A stretch of DNA of 64,000 bases, taken from contig OX352774.1 of NCBI GenBank assembly GCA_947095535.1, forward strand, positions 239,965,825 to 240,029,824, in the 5' to 3' direction. The notes beneath the pieces are model-generated. The model saw only the letters and a list, made by a program, of their open reading frames with translations, searched no databases and was not told the DNA's origin. Position 1 is the stretch's first letter; each line of letters starts with the position of its first letter. The stretch is from Poecilobothrus nobilitatus (taxonomy: Eukaryota; Arthropoda; Insecta; Diptera; Dolichopodidae). This document shows positions 1-11,885 of the stretch, piece by piece. Both the position numbers and the translations under genes were made by a program.

Positions 1-757
1 TTAAACACCTGAAACGTACGCACCTGCACATATTTTACTTCGGCAAGATATAAAAATTAAAGCTTCAGTAATATATTTTTATGTGTGTTAACGGTTTCTT
101 TTAATTGTATAGGGTTCCAGAGTAACAGGCCCTTAAAATTGCAAAAAAGCCCAATTTTCAGATGTATATACCTCGGACTCTGCGTAATAGTTTTACAATC
201 AATCTAAAACCGCTAAAAAACCGATAATTTTGTGATCTCTATAAAGCAATATTTCCTAATTTACTATTTAAACCGTTACGTGAATGCATAATTTATTATT
301 TACCATTATGTGAAAACCACATTTTGCATGAAATTTCCCTTACCATAACTCCGGCACACATTCAGATAGGAACCTGAAATTTTGAGACAAGAAAGAACTT
401 TTAGAATTAGTATAAGTTTCCTTAGAAAATTGTTTTGTGCCGCCCCCTTTTAAGAGCTCTTAGAGCTCAAAAATTAAAAATTTGCTATTTTTAGGCGCCT
501 GCATTTTTCTTTGACAAGACATAAAAATTAAAGCTCCAGTAATAACTTTTATGTGTGTTAACGGTTTTTTTTAGTTATATAGACTATAGAGTACCGGACT
601 TACAGTCCCTCAAAATTCCAGAAAAGTCCTATTTTCACATTTTTCTTATTACATAAAATTTTCAAATTTTTATGTAAGTCACAATAATTCTAAACAGTTT
701 GTATTGTTCTTTCGAAATGTACGCTTTTAAAAACCCTTGGTTTACATTCTAGCTTGT
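1..757 (-). mobile_element. Family A element, left-truncated by window edge
   Basis: This copy closely matches 7389-8643 and the reverse complement of 27793-29100. Shared landmarks are the CCATTATGTGAAAACCACA block at 302, the 'aactccggcac' block near 348, 'gaaattttgagacaagaaag' near 374, and the end block 'gtacgcttttaaaaacc' near 720 followed by 'cattctagcttg'. The half carrying the GTCC run lies outside the window. No coding frame is visible, so it is a non-autonomous repeat. Strand is given so that the GGAC run would lie near the 3' end. Confidence 0.85.
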
Positions 758-3700
758 TTCAATTGCAATTGATTTTAAAACATGAGTAGTTTCCTTCCAA
801 AACGAAGTTTCACTTAAAGGGTTAAAAGTAAAATTCCAAAATTATAAAACATTATAAATGTTGAATTAAAAAACTTAAATTTTTCATTTTGTTTACTTAA
901 AAGATTTAAAATAAATGAAAAGCTTACATTGTAGTATTTTTTTAATTTTTTTTTTAAACGGTAACACATCCAAACGTTTCAGTTTTACACAACAAATTAA
1001 CGCCGAACGTTTTCAATTATACAAATAAATAACTTGGAAAAAATATTTTCTGCGGGTTTTCAATCACACATTAACATTTCTGTAGCATTTTACGTTTTAC
1101 GTTTTACTAAAAATAAATTACTGAACAAATTTGTCAAATAACAATTTTGATTTTTAATTTTACCAATTATGGTACATTTTTAGCTATTTATTTAGTTTTA
1201 GCATTAATATCGACTAGCTTTTAGTTTAGGTCAGCCTAAGTACCTTACGCATTGTTGCGTGTTTGACGGTTCGTAATTATTTATCTGTTTTCCAATAAAT
1301 AATCACACGTTGAATTTACTTTATCTTTTCGGTTTATTCGATCTCAACTCTATCACATTCAAATTAGAATTCTTTTTACTTACAGAAATTGGCGATATTT
1401 ATACAAAATTTCTTATATTCTAGAACATTACATGTTACTTTACATTTCTCTATAGATAACTTATTACTAATACTAATACAAATATAATGTTATATTTATG
1501 TTAATGTAATGTTAATGTTATGTTAATGTTATTATTATTCTTAAAGCTAATATTATTTATTTCACTTATATTTCTATATAGTTCTAGATCATTCCTATTA
1601 TGTTCTAGATTATTTATTTTCCAGATTGTTCTATTTACAACAGCATCTTAAAAGTTTTCATTCCAAACGAAAAATTATTATTAAAATACATTTGTAAATT
1701 TTATAATTTTTCAAATATAATAAAATAAAATTATTCTATAACGAGAGAGAATAAAGAACTAAATTATAAAAAGATTTTCTACTTTAATGCCTTAATATAA
1801 GAAAAATAAACCGAAAAAATAAAAAAATGCAAAATAAACGCTAGTTCTAATTCAATCCCAAAAATAACAAATAAATATGAAAAACATATACATATATATT
1901 ATGTATATAGGTATATGTGTATTTCTAAAGTTTTAACAATAGAAAGTTATTTTCATATTCTCCCCTCGGGTAATGATGGTCTTATAAAAGTAAATTTTAC
2001 CTTTACCTACAGAAAAAAAAAATCCTGTTATAAAAATCCGTACTAATATAGAAATATTTTTCTTTTGTCACACAAGAAAAAACACAATAGTAAATATTAA
2101 TATTATAAATTTTGTTTTTTTTTTGGGTCTAGTTTTAATGTAAATCTCAGAAAAAGAAAAAAAATTACTTCAATAAATATATAAATAACCTAATATTTGT
2201 ATTAGGTTATTCTTGTAAATAAATCCATATAATAAATGCAAAGGACACGAATTTATTCAATTCTAAAAAAAAAAATTAAAGTTTATTGAAATATACTCTT
2301 AATCCCAAAAATATATTCTTATTATAATATATATAAATTTTTTTTTTTTTTGTGGAAAATTCAATTGATAAGACTGTATTAAAAATTAAGTACTTGGATA
2401 CCTTTATTAAATGTACATAGGTAACTATTTATTATTAAAAAAAAATTACCAGATTTTGGACCTTTATTAATTTAAATCAATTTTAAATGTTAAATAGCTG
2501 AAAGTATTTACAGAATACCTATGAGTTTATTGGACTAAAGTTTCAAGAAAAGAGTTCACGCTTAATTTTCTTTTAATTCTGCTGAAGGATATGTTATAGC
2601 ATGTGATGAATCTCTGTAGGGGTTCAATTTGATACTGATCACAATAAGGACATTAATTGGGCCACTGAAAATTGAGAGGTGCAACATACTTTAAGAGGCA
2701 TTTTACCTATATTTGGGGGAAATAAGGAAACTTAATGATATTTAAATGAAAGTCATAAGAATTTGTTTCGAAAAAGTGATCAGGTGATTTTCAAAAGTGA
2801 AAAAGTGATTTAGTGAATTCTTAGTAGTTCGAGTATAAACAATTTTTTGAAAAAAATTTATAATATTGATTGATAAAAAACACCGATGTAATGGTATATT
2901 TCTTATTTCATATATCATTTTAACGTGTTCTCCTATTTAACAAGAAGTCTACCTAAAATTTAATTTCTATTTCACGTTGTTTTTTTGTATAAGTAATAAA
3001 TAATATATAAGAATCATAATGAATTAACTCTAAATCCTCCTCTATTTAATTGTCGTTACTCATAATATAATATAAAGGTGAAGCATTAAAAATAAAGAGG
3101 ACTGCCATCCCAAATCATCAAGTCATTCATATAAACAAATGATTAAACCTTAATTTTGTAACTATAAATCTAAAATCCCCACTATTTAATTTTCTTAACT
3201 GTTTTTATTGAATTTTATTCTTTTTTAAATGGTATAAAATGGCAGATCATTATGTTCCAGTTGCTAGCAGTTCAAATCATAATATAATTATGCTAATGTT
3301 AAATTAATCGTTGACGTTGCAGTAAGAAAACAACTTCAAGTAAGAAAAGAATAATTCAAAAAATGTTTAATATACTAGATATTATTGATATATTTAAATC
3401 ATATAATCATAGAGTTGAGATGCACAAGGGGTCTCAGTGTCTAAGTGTAAGGATAGTCAATTAACCCACCTATCAAGGTCAACAACCAAATATTAAATAA
3501 ATATAATTTTTAAATAATAATATAATATCTTAACAATTTTTTGCAATTTTTATGTACTTTTGGACAGTTGCAAAACCAGAATTATTCCGATCACCAGAAA
3601 GTTATATAATATGATATTTGGGATAAAGTTACCTTGTAGCTCAAACAGTTTAAATTCTAACATTTCCATGATCCGAATCTGAATTAAAAGCAGAATATTA

Positions 3701-3876
3701 GTGGAAAGAAAATTAAAATTTACTAAATCAGAATTTTAATAATTTGATGATTGGGGGTTTTAAGAATATATAAGTGTAGTTAAAAATTGTTACAAAAGTT
3801 TTATACGAACTACACATTATATTGCCGTTTGAGAAAATGCTTTCTGGAAAAAATCATTATATATCTATAATATAAT
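758..3876. other. AT-rich non-coding stretch
   Basis: This stretch is mostly A/T with long A and T runs and no supported gene. It contains a short GTTAAT-type minisatellite (1494-1540), a possible LTR-like patch near 1185-1375 and a weak tRNA-like patch near 3428. Neither of the last two is strong enough to call. Confidence 0.6.
1494..1540. repeat. TGTTAATG minisatellite
   Basis: The words 'gttaatgt' and 'gttatgttaatgt' recur four times with 6- to 11-bp spacing. It is a short imperfect tandem repeat. Confidence 0.55.
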
Positions 3877-4766
3877 ACACAAGATGTTGGCGAGACCTTG
3901 CCAACATGTAAAAAAATATATTTTATATCTATAATAAAACACTCACACTGAATGTAAACTAAACTGGCAATGATGATATTTCTGTATATTTATTTAATAA
4001 TTTAAAATTTTATTACCAGAGACACAAATCTTTGACTCAAAGTATTATCAAGAGACATAAACCGTTAATTAAAAATATAAATAAATTTAGTAAATATTAT
4101 TACCAGAGACCAAATTTTCCACTAGAAGTATTATCAGAGACACAAACCGTTCATTAAAAGTTAGTACCAGTTAGTACAGTCAAAAAAGGTGAAGTACATA
4201 CATAAAAAACACATTTTCAATAAAAATAAATTCAGCAAATTTTTAATTTTTAAAATTAACCGCCACATCCATTATGAACTGGTCGCAGCGGTAAATTAAA
4301 AATAAATTCTTCTGTTGGCGTTTTCAATTTTTGTTTTGGAAAAAAAAAATAATAATAGGTACTCTTAATAAAATTAAAACACCTGAAAATGAAAAGAGCA
4401 AAGTTTATAGTAAGTCTCATATTTATAAGAAAAAAATTATAGGCCGATTTTATTCTTGATTTTGTTTTCATTAGTATAAAAGCTGGTAAAAACTTCGTAA
4501 CAGACTTTAAAATAGTTTTGTTTATTTAGGTTGAAATTTAGATTTTTAACATAAAACATAACATAAAATATTCGAAATTTTTTTATTAATATAAAATTCG
4601 GCAGACCTAAATATTTATATTTCATAACAGAAGTCTGGAACTTACCAAATATTATAGAAATGGATATTTTTCTTTAAAAAAAAAAACTAACATAGAAAAT
4701 ATCATTTTAGAAGCCTTCTCTACAAAAGATTCATAATTTTGTACTAATTTATTATTAGACCATTAA
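3877..4766. repeat. Long direct duplication, copy 1
   Basis: About 890 bp repeated as 4871-5765 at a period of about 1 kb. Anchors in order are 'acacaagatgttgg', 'actcacactgaatgtaaact', 'actggcaatgatgatattt', the 'attaccagagac' words, 'cattatgaactggtcgcagc', 'ggccgattttattcttgat', and the closing 'attattagaccattaa'. It has internal short repeats of the type 'tattatcagagac...aaaccgtt'. The open frames inside are short and differ between copies, so I see no gene. Confidence 0.9.
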
Positions 4767-4870
4767 TAATATTGTTAGCCGTGGAAAAAAATAAGATTTA
4801 TTAATCAGATCAGATAATATAATACCAGGAATTAATGATTGAATTTCTGATAATATACACAATATTAAAC

Positions 4871-5765
4871 ACACAAGATGTTGGTCAGATCTATAATAAA
4901 CCACTCACACTGAATGTAAACTGAACTGGCAATGATGATATTTCTGTATATTTATTTAATAAGTTAAAATTTTATTACCAGAGACACAAATCTTTGATTC
5001 AAAGTATTATTGGTATTATCAAAAGGCACAAACCGTTCATTAAAAATATAAATAAATTTAGTAAATATTATTACCCGAGACCAAATTTCCCAATAGAAGT
5101 ATTATCAGAGATACAAACCGTTCATTAAAAGTGAGTACAGTCAAAAAAAGAAAAGTACATACTTAAAAAACACACATTTTTAATAAAAATAAATTCAGCA
5201 AATTTTAAATTTTTAAATTTGCCGGCCACATCCATTATGAACTGGTCGCAGCGGTAAATTAAAAATAAATTATTAATCTCCTGTTGGCAGTTTTCAAATG
5301 ACTCTTTGTTTTGAAAAAAATAAAAATACTCTTAATAAAATTAAAAGACTTGAAAGTGAAAAGAGCAAAGTTTATAGCAAACCTTATATTTATAAGAAAC
5401 AAATAATAGGCCGATTTTATTCTTGATTTGGTTTTCACTATTATAAAAGCTGATGAAAGCTTCGCAGCAGACTTTAAAGTAGTTTTGTTTATTTAGGTTG
5501 GAATTTTGATTTTTTAAGCTGCATTTTTGATATTATAATTTGATAACATTTGATAACATAAAATATTCGAATTTTTTTATTAATATAAAATTCGGCAGAC
5601 TTAGCTAATTATATTTCATAACAGAAATCAGAAACTTACTAAATATTATAGAAATGGATATTTTTCTTAAAAAAAAGAAAAAAAATAATATAGAAAATAT
5701 CATTTTAGAAGCCTTCTCTCACAATAGATTCATAATTTTGTACTAATTTATTATTAGACCATTAA
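4871..5765. repeat. Long direct duplication, copy 2
   Basis: This is the partner of 3877-4766, with the same anchors in the same order and scattered substitutions and small indels. About 105 bp of unrelated AT-rich sequence (4767-4870) separates the two. A further short echo ('cattatcagagac...aatctttaatt') lies at about 5828-5860, so the unit may once have had a third copy. Confidence 0.9.
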
Positions 5766-5934
5766 ATTAAAATGCTGTCGAAAACGACCCTCACAAAAAA
5801 AAGCCCCCAAAAATTTATGAAATTTCATTATCAGAGACATGAATCTTTAATTAAATATACCAAAGACCTCTTCCAAAGTACATTTAAATAAAATAAATTC
5901 AGCAAATTTTTTTCAAGCAAAAAAAAACAAGTAA

Positions 5935-6062
5935 AAGTAACAGTAAGTCGATGCAACCGACTTATTTATACCCTACACCTAAAAAATTCAAATTAAATTC
6001 AAAATCCATAAGTTATTTTAGTTAGGTACTTAATATACCTAAGCTAAAAAAATACATGTAAT
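5935..6062 (+). mobile_element. Family C element, 5' fragment
   Basis: Nearly identical to the start of the fuller copy at 47681. Both have 'aagtaacagtaagtcgatgc'-type sequence, then 'gacttatttataccctacac', then 'ccataagttattttagttag'. The match ends near 6060, so only the 5' end remains here. Confidence 0.85.
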
Positions 6063-6339
6063 AATCCCTCCCTTAATACAGGTAGTAAGGGAGTCAGTAT
6101 GATAACGTAAATGTTTTTGAATCTATAGAAATTGTGCAATTGCACAGGGGATTTTCTAGTATATATTGATAAACTAACGAAATTATTAACATCTTGATTT
6201 TAAATGACATCAACTGTAAAATCCCTTTTAATAATTTTTTTACATACATATTTTAACATATACATACATCATTAAAATCTAAAAAATAATAACATTCAAT
6301 GGAAATCAAAATTTTTACTTAAGTATATCTTCAAAATAT

Positions 6340-6475
6340 TTTGATTTTATTACAATTTCAATATTGACTTTATTACAATTTTCATATTGTAATCAAAAGC
6401 AAAATCAAAAATTTCGCGGTTATTCACGCTTTTTTGACTTTATTATGATGTTGATATTGTAATAAAGTCAATTTA
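6340..6475. repeat. Foldback repeat with TTGACTTTATTA arms
   Basis: Perfect 12-base inverted arms TTGACTTTATTA (6434-6445) and TAATAAAGTCAA (6460-6471) flank a 14-base spacer. A related word 'ttgactttattacaatttt' lies upstream near 6364. The core 'aaatttcgcggt' is shared with the palindrome at 44557-44668. Confidence 0.7.
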
Positions 6476-7388
6476 ACTTTATTACAGATCACTATTATTA
6501 AAATTTTTAAGATATTTTTTTTTTATATAAATTTAATTTTTATTTTTAACTTTTCAATATTTATCAACTAAAAGTTTAATAAAAATACTCTTGTCTTAAA
6601 AAATTTCGTCTAATTTAATAAATTCTTTCGTTTTTAATTTTTCATTTGTTTTTTCAATTTTCCTAATTTATTTTATAGATATGTTGAATATTTATATTAT
6701 AATATACATATGTATTTGTTTTAGGATTGTTAGTATGATGATAAAATGGTAAAATTACATTCAAAATATTTTCTACATTGTAATAGTTTGAATACTTTCA
6801 TGATAGCATACTATATATGTACATATTCATGTGTATTCTAAAATATAATTCTATACATTTGTATAGAAATAACCACCCAACAATATTTTCAACTACAAAA
6901 TTTGACAATCAAATGTAAAAACAAAAAAAAAAAAAAACATTTATTTTGAATGCATTTATAAATGTTCGCATATGTTACAAAAATACGCGAAATTACATTT
7001 CATTCGACGTGTCTCGGAAAATTTAATTTTCCGCTTTTCTTTTGAATTTCTTTTTCTATTTTTTTTTGTTTATGTTTTTTGTTTATGCTTATGTTTTTTG
7101 TTTTTTAAGTAAATACAAAGAAGATGAGAAAATGATTTACGAACTCTAATTTAGTTTAACTACACAACAAAAAAACAAAAAAAAAAAATAAGAAAAATAA
7201 AAATAAAAAACAAAAAACGAGGAAAGACATACATTTGTCGTCATTATCAACATTTGTTGTCATTAATTCTATATAATACAATGTATGTGAATGCTGATGT
7301 ATATGAAAGTAAAGGTGGCAGTAATTGCATATTCAACAATATACATATATATATAATAAATATATGTATCGTATCTATGTATTTTTAA
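6476..7388. other. AT-rich stretch without recognised feature
   Basis: A/T runs and short TATATGTA-type words. The slightly GC-richer patch around 6975-7050 has stops in all frames. I see nothing to annotate. Confidence 0.6.
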
Positions 7389-8643
7389 GCACATTTCCAA
7401 AAAAATTTTGAAAAAATGTGCCTATTAGTTTCACTCTGTCCGTCCGTCCGTTTACAAAACTTCTACACCGTTAAAAATAGAGAAAAAAACTTTTAACCAT
7501 GGGTAGATATCACAAAAAAAATTAACTTTGTGGAACAACTTTTTTATGTAGCCCCATCCATCAGGGAACTACAGCCCCTCAAACTTTGAAAAAGCCATAT
7601 TTTTAAACGCGTATATTCAGGTTCCACTTAACATTTTTTCAATCTGAAAACGCCATTCTACAGGAATTTTTTTTACCTTTATAAATAAATATCAAAATTA
7701 TATATAGTTTTTAAATTTACCGTTATGTGAAAACCAAATTTTGCATGATTTTTCTACTTTCATAACTCCGGTACACTTTTAGATAGAGGCTTGAAATTTT
7801 GAGACAAGAAAGAAATTTTAGAATTAGTATAAGTTTGCTCAGAAAATATTTTGGACCACCCCCTGTTTATTAACTATTAAGGCTCAAAAATTGAAAATTT
7901 ACTATTTTTAAACACCTCTAACTTAGGAACCTGTACACATTTTACTTCATAAAAGATATAAAAATTAAACTTACAATAATATATTTTAAAAGGTTTGTTA
8001 AAGGTTTATTTTAGTTATATAGGGTTCCAGGGTTATAGCTCTTCGAATTTGCGAAAAAGCCCCATTTCCAGATGTGTTTGCGTAATAATTTTGCAATCTA
8101 AAACCGCCAAAATACCGGATGCAATATTTTGCAATATTTTGAAATTTTCTATTTAAATTTACCGTTATGTGAAAACCACATTTTACATGAAATTCTTTTT
8201 TCATAACTCCGGCACGCGTTTAGCTAGGAACCTGAAATTTTGAGACAAGAAAGAACTTTTAGAATTTGTATAATATATTATATAGAATTAGTATTAATAT
8301 AATTATATAGAAATTTTTTTTGCACCACTCCCTGTTTAAGAGGTATTAGGGCTGAAAAATTTAAAATTTGCTATTTTTAGGCACCTGTACAAATTTTTCT
8401 TCGGCAAGACATAAAAATTAAAGCTCCAGTAATATATTTTTACGTGTGTTAACCATTTTTCTTAGTTATAAAGAGTTCCGGACTTACAGCCCCTCAAAAT
8501 TCAAGAAAAGTCCTATTTTCACATATTTTCTTATTACAAAAAATTTTTTAAATTTAAAAATTTTTGTGCAAGTCACAATTCAGTTTGTATTGTGTTTTGG
8601 AAATGTGCGCTTTTAAAAACCGTTGGTTTACATTCTACCTTGT
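7389..8643 (-). mobile_element. Family A element, near full length
   Basis: Bounded by subterminal inverted words: 'agcacatttccaaaa' at the left and 'ttttggaaatgtgcgctt' at the right near 8596. A short GTCC run follows 'cactct' at about 7437-7452. Inside, two monomers of about 440 bp each carry 'ccgttatgtgaaaacca' and a 'gaaattttgagacaagaaag' block. No long open frame is present. The tetranucleotide run, internal tandem units and subterminal inverted repeats are the known layout of DINE-1/mini-me type Helentron derivatives. Assigning it there is inference. Confidence 0.85.
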
Positions 8644-8990
8644 TGTTTTCTAAAAACACTCATTTAATTTATTTTGATTGTCTTGTAAGAAGAATAAATG
8701 AAGATAATGTACCACAAGATGCAGCACAATCGTTATATTATTTTTCAGTTTTATTAAGAAAAAAAACAAAAATTGGAATACACAGCAGTAAAATGTAGAA
8801 TGTGTTATATGAAATGTTACTAACCTCTAAATAAATAAATAATGTTGATTTTTGTTGTTTTGATATATTTAATTTTTAACTTTGAAAAATTCTAGAAAAT
8901 ATATAGGTACATAATAAATATATAGTTTTTTTTACTGCCTTTAAATTCATAGAAATCCCACATAGATTTCTCATTACACTATATTTTCAA
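8644..8990. other. Spacer with one unexplained short frame
   Basis: A plus-strand frame runs out of the repeat to a stop at 8798. Its last 35 or so residues (containing 'NVPQDAAQSL') look less repetitive than the surroundings. There is no clear acceptor and I recognise no family. It may be an eroded transposon or host fragment, or chance. Confidence 0.3.
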
Positions 8991-9275
8991 ATCAGTTCTT
9001 TTACGATTGCCCATTTAATTTACTATTCCCAAAGATTCGCTCTTTTGTTTTGAATTTTTCTTAACACTGTTTTTCTTCTGAACATCACAAAACTGTCAAA
9101 TTTACTTCCCCTGTATTTTTTTTACTTCATTTTCAGATCAGTTGTTTTACTACTGTCCAGTTGTTTTATTAATTCCCAAGGTCAGCTCTTTTATTTTAAA
9201 TTCTTCTCAACACTGCTTTTCTTCAACACATCAGAAGAGTACTAAATTCATTTCCCCCTGTATTTGTTTTTTAGT
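8991..9275. repeat. Diverged 146-bp tandem duplication
   Basis: Two units (8991-9136 and 9137-9275) share in order 'atcagtt.ttttac', 'attcccaa', 'gctcttttrttttraatt', 'caacactg.ttttcttc', and 'acttcccctgtatt' versus 'atttccccctgtattt'. Divergence is substantial, so the duplication is old. Confidence 0.75.
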
Positions 9276-10999
9276 TCTTAAGATGGTTTGACAAACAATC
9301 TATGTTTAACCGATCATCTTTTGATCATATGGGTATGAAACTAATTATTAAATTTATCTATAATAGAAACATATGTATATATTTATCGATGCTCTGCAGA
9401 ATTTTATAATTTTTTTATGTGATATTTCTGCAATTATTTTAACGTAATGTGTAATCTATATTCACTGTAACGGTTTGTTCTTAATTAATTGATATTTTTG
9501 AGTCAGGCACCTGGAATTTTTTTTTTTACATTCTTTAAAAGAAATTTCTGAATTAAAATTGCAATCATTGATGTTCCGATATTTATCAAAAGCTGTAAAA
9601 AAGTATTCCCCTTTTATTGGTAACAAGTGGAAAAACAAAAGAAAACCTCTTCAAAGAGCAATGTGAACTTTAAAATGAGATTATCCATATTACACATTCT
9701 TAACATACATACATTAAAATAATTTTCTGTGAACTTCTGTGTGAACGGATTGAACAAATCTTTTATTTTTTCATCTGCTGCTGTGAAGATTTTCTTTTTC
9801 CATGTAATGAAAATAATTTTTTATTAATTTTTTTTTTCTTATTTATTTATTTATTTTTACAAATGTACGTATGTAACATGTATATAAAAATTTAAAAAGT
9901 AGTTATAAAAAGAATATTATAACAAATTGAAACAACAGTAAAAATAGCGACAGTAACAATTTTTATAAAAAATTTAAAATGCTTCATAATATAAACCGTA
10001 ACTATAGCATATAATAATAATAAAAGAAATTCAACAAACATAGTAAGAATATAAAAAAGAAAAAAAAAAAAAAAAAAAAGAAAAAAGAATAAAAATTAAT
10101 CAAATTGCGGAAATATGAACGCTAAAATATAATGCAATAATAAAACTGTAACTTTATATTTGATTTGTCATTTTTAATATTTTTATTTTTAATATAGTTT
10201 TGTACTCAAGTTCATATACAGTTATACTCCTATATACCTTAAGTGAACACGTTCCAATTCATCAAATTAAAGAAATCTATTTGAATATAATAAACAAAAA
10301 GGAAATGAAATATAACGGTTATTAATATCAGTTAGAGAAAAGAGATTTCAAAGAGACGTTTTTAATTGTTATGTAAAATGGATCAAACATTTTGACATTT
10401 TTATCAAACGTCAAACGTTTTGATTCAATACCAAACTTTTATTTATCCTTGATTTTGTAATTTTTGACATCATCATTTTCAAAGCACTAAAAATTTAATA
10501 TAAAAAATGGCAAAACTCTTCCCTTGAAAATAACTTCATCTAAACACAAGAGTTTTATTTACGCAAAATGCCAAATATACAAAATGACAGTCTCCTACGC
10601 GCGATTTACTAGTAGTAATAAAAAACATATTTTCCATGAATATTCTTTATCTTTTTTTATGTAGTTTAACATGCGAATGGTTTTAAGTGATTATAAGATA
10701 AAGAACACCGGTACATATTACCAGTTATGTGTGAAATCAAAAAGTACTGAACTTTAACATAAAACCTCTGGGTGCAACTGCAACATTTTCATGATACTTC
10801 AACATCTCTTGGACATTTTTTTATGATGCATGAACGTTCAGCAACATATTCAAGGTACAACATTTTCATGATACATAGATGTCCGATTATTCTTCGGCAA
10901 TAATTTAATAATTATATATTTTTTCAAAATTTTAATATAGATACCAGAACGATTTGTATTTCAAATACAAAAATTACTGTTTCGAATAATCAAATAATT
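9276..10999. other. AT-rich stretch with one short direct repeat
   Basis: No gene is seen. A 17-base exact direct repeat (caacattttcatgatac) occurs at 10781 and 10858, within a region of related words. Otherwise there are A/T runs, including a long A run near 10060. Confidence 0.6.
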
Positions 11000-11175
11000 G
11001 GGGCCTCGGTGGCCGAGTGGATAAGAGCGTATGAAATACGTTACAAACACCGAGAGAGTGTCGGTTCGAATCCCACACACGTCGCAAGAATAATTCTCGG
11101 TTACGACATTTACAACCACCCCTGAAAAAGGAAAGGTTGTGTAATTTCCTTGTGACATTTATGTGTCAAGAGAAC
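11000..11175 (+). mobile_element. tRNA-derived SINE, group 1
   Basis: The head resembles a tRNA with RNA polymerase III promoter boxes: A box tggccgagtgg at 11010-11020 and B box ggttcgaatcc at 11063-11073. The two ends cannot pair as an acceptor stem, so this is not an intact tRNA gene. After the head comes a hairpin-like GTCGcAAG...cTTACGAC element, then 'ggttgtgtaatttcc' and 'gtgacatttatgt'. It aligns along its length with 54494-54668. SINEs are copied by LINE machinery, and the LINE partner is unknown here. Confidence 0.9.
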
Positions 11176-11885
11176 ATACTAAAAAACGAGGAAGAATACA
11201 GTTGACTTTGTCAACTCTTAGATACCCGTACGAACCGTTAGTATGTTCACAGCCTGTCACTCTGCTTACAATATTATTTTTTTAATATTTTAGTATTTTA
11301 AAATAATTTGGGTGAATTTTATAATTTCTAGAACTATGGGTTGTACATATATTCAAACTACATGTTTATATGTACATTCTTCAAAAGCAGATTCTAACCT
11401 TCCACATAACGATTATCAATCCAAAACTTTTTCAAATATTCTATAGTACCATTTAATACTAAGCGGTAAATGTATATTAAATTTACTAAGTACAAAACAG
11501 TAAATATAATTTTAAATATTATATTATATTATATTTAAATATTCCATTGACAGAATAATTTCTTATAAGTACAATAAAATACATATATGTATGTAAATAC
11601 GGCGCTATATAATATACATCTATACTCTTATCATTCATGCACTAGTGACATATACGATATGTAAATAAACATGATATTATATAAGTATGTATATATATCA
11701 ATATCATATAAATAAAAATTCTTCAAGCAACCGTTATGTTGTTTATTTCTTTACATTTTTTTGTACTACGCATTATATCCTCAACAATTTCAAATTATCG
11801 AGTAAAACAAAATGGAAAAAATTCGTTTTAAAGAAATTTGTTAGAAAATTTGAAAAAATCAAGTAACACTTTCGTCAATTATAAA

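Noticed and set aside
3428..3490. Another SINE head ('ggggtctcagtgtctaag')
   Set aside because: The A-box-like part is suggestive, but no B box and no SINE body follow.
11000..11085. Intact tRNA gene from the A and B boxes
   Set aside because: The ends do not pair as an acceptor stem, and the same sequence with the same 3' body recurs at 54494, so it is a SINE head.
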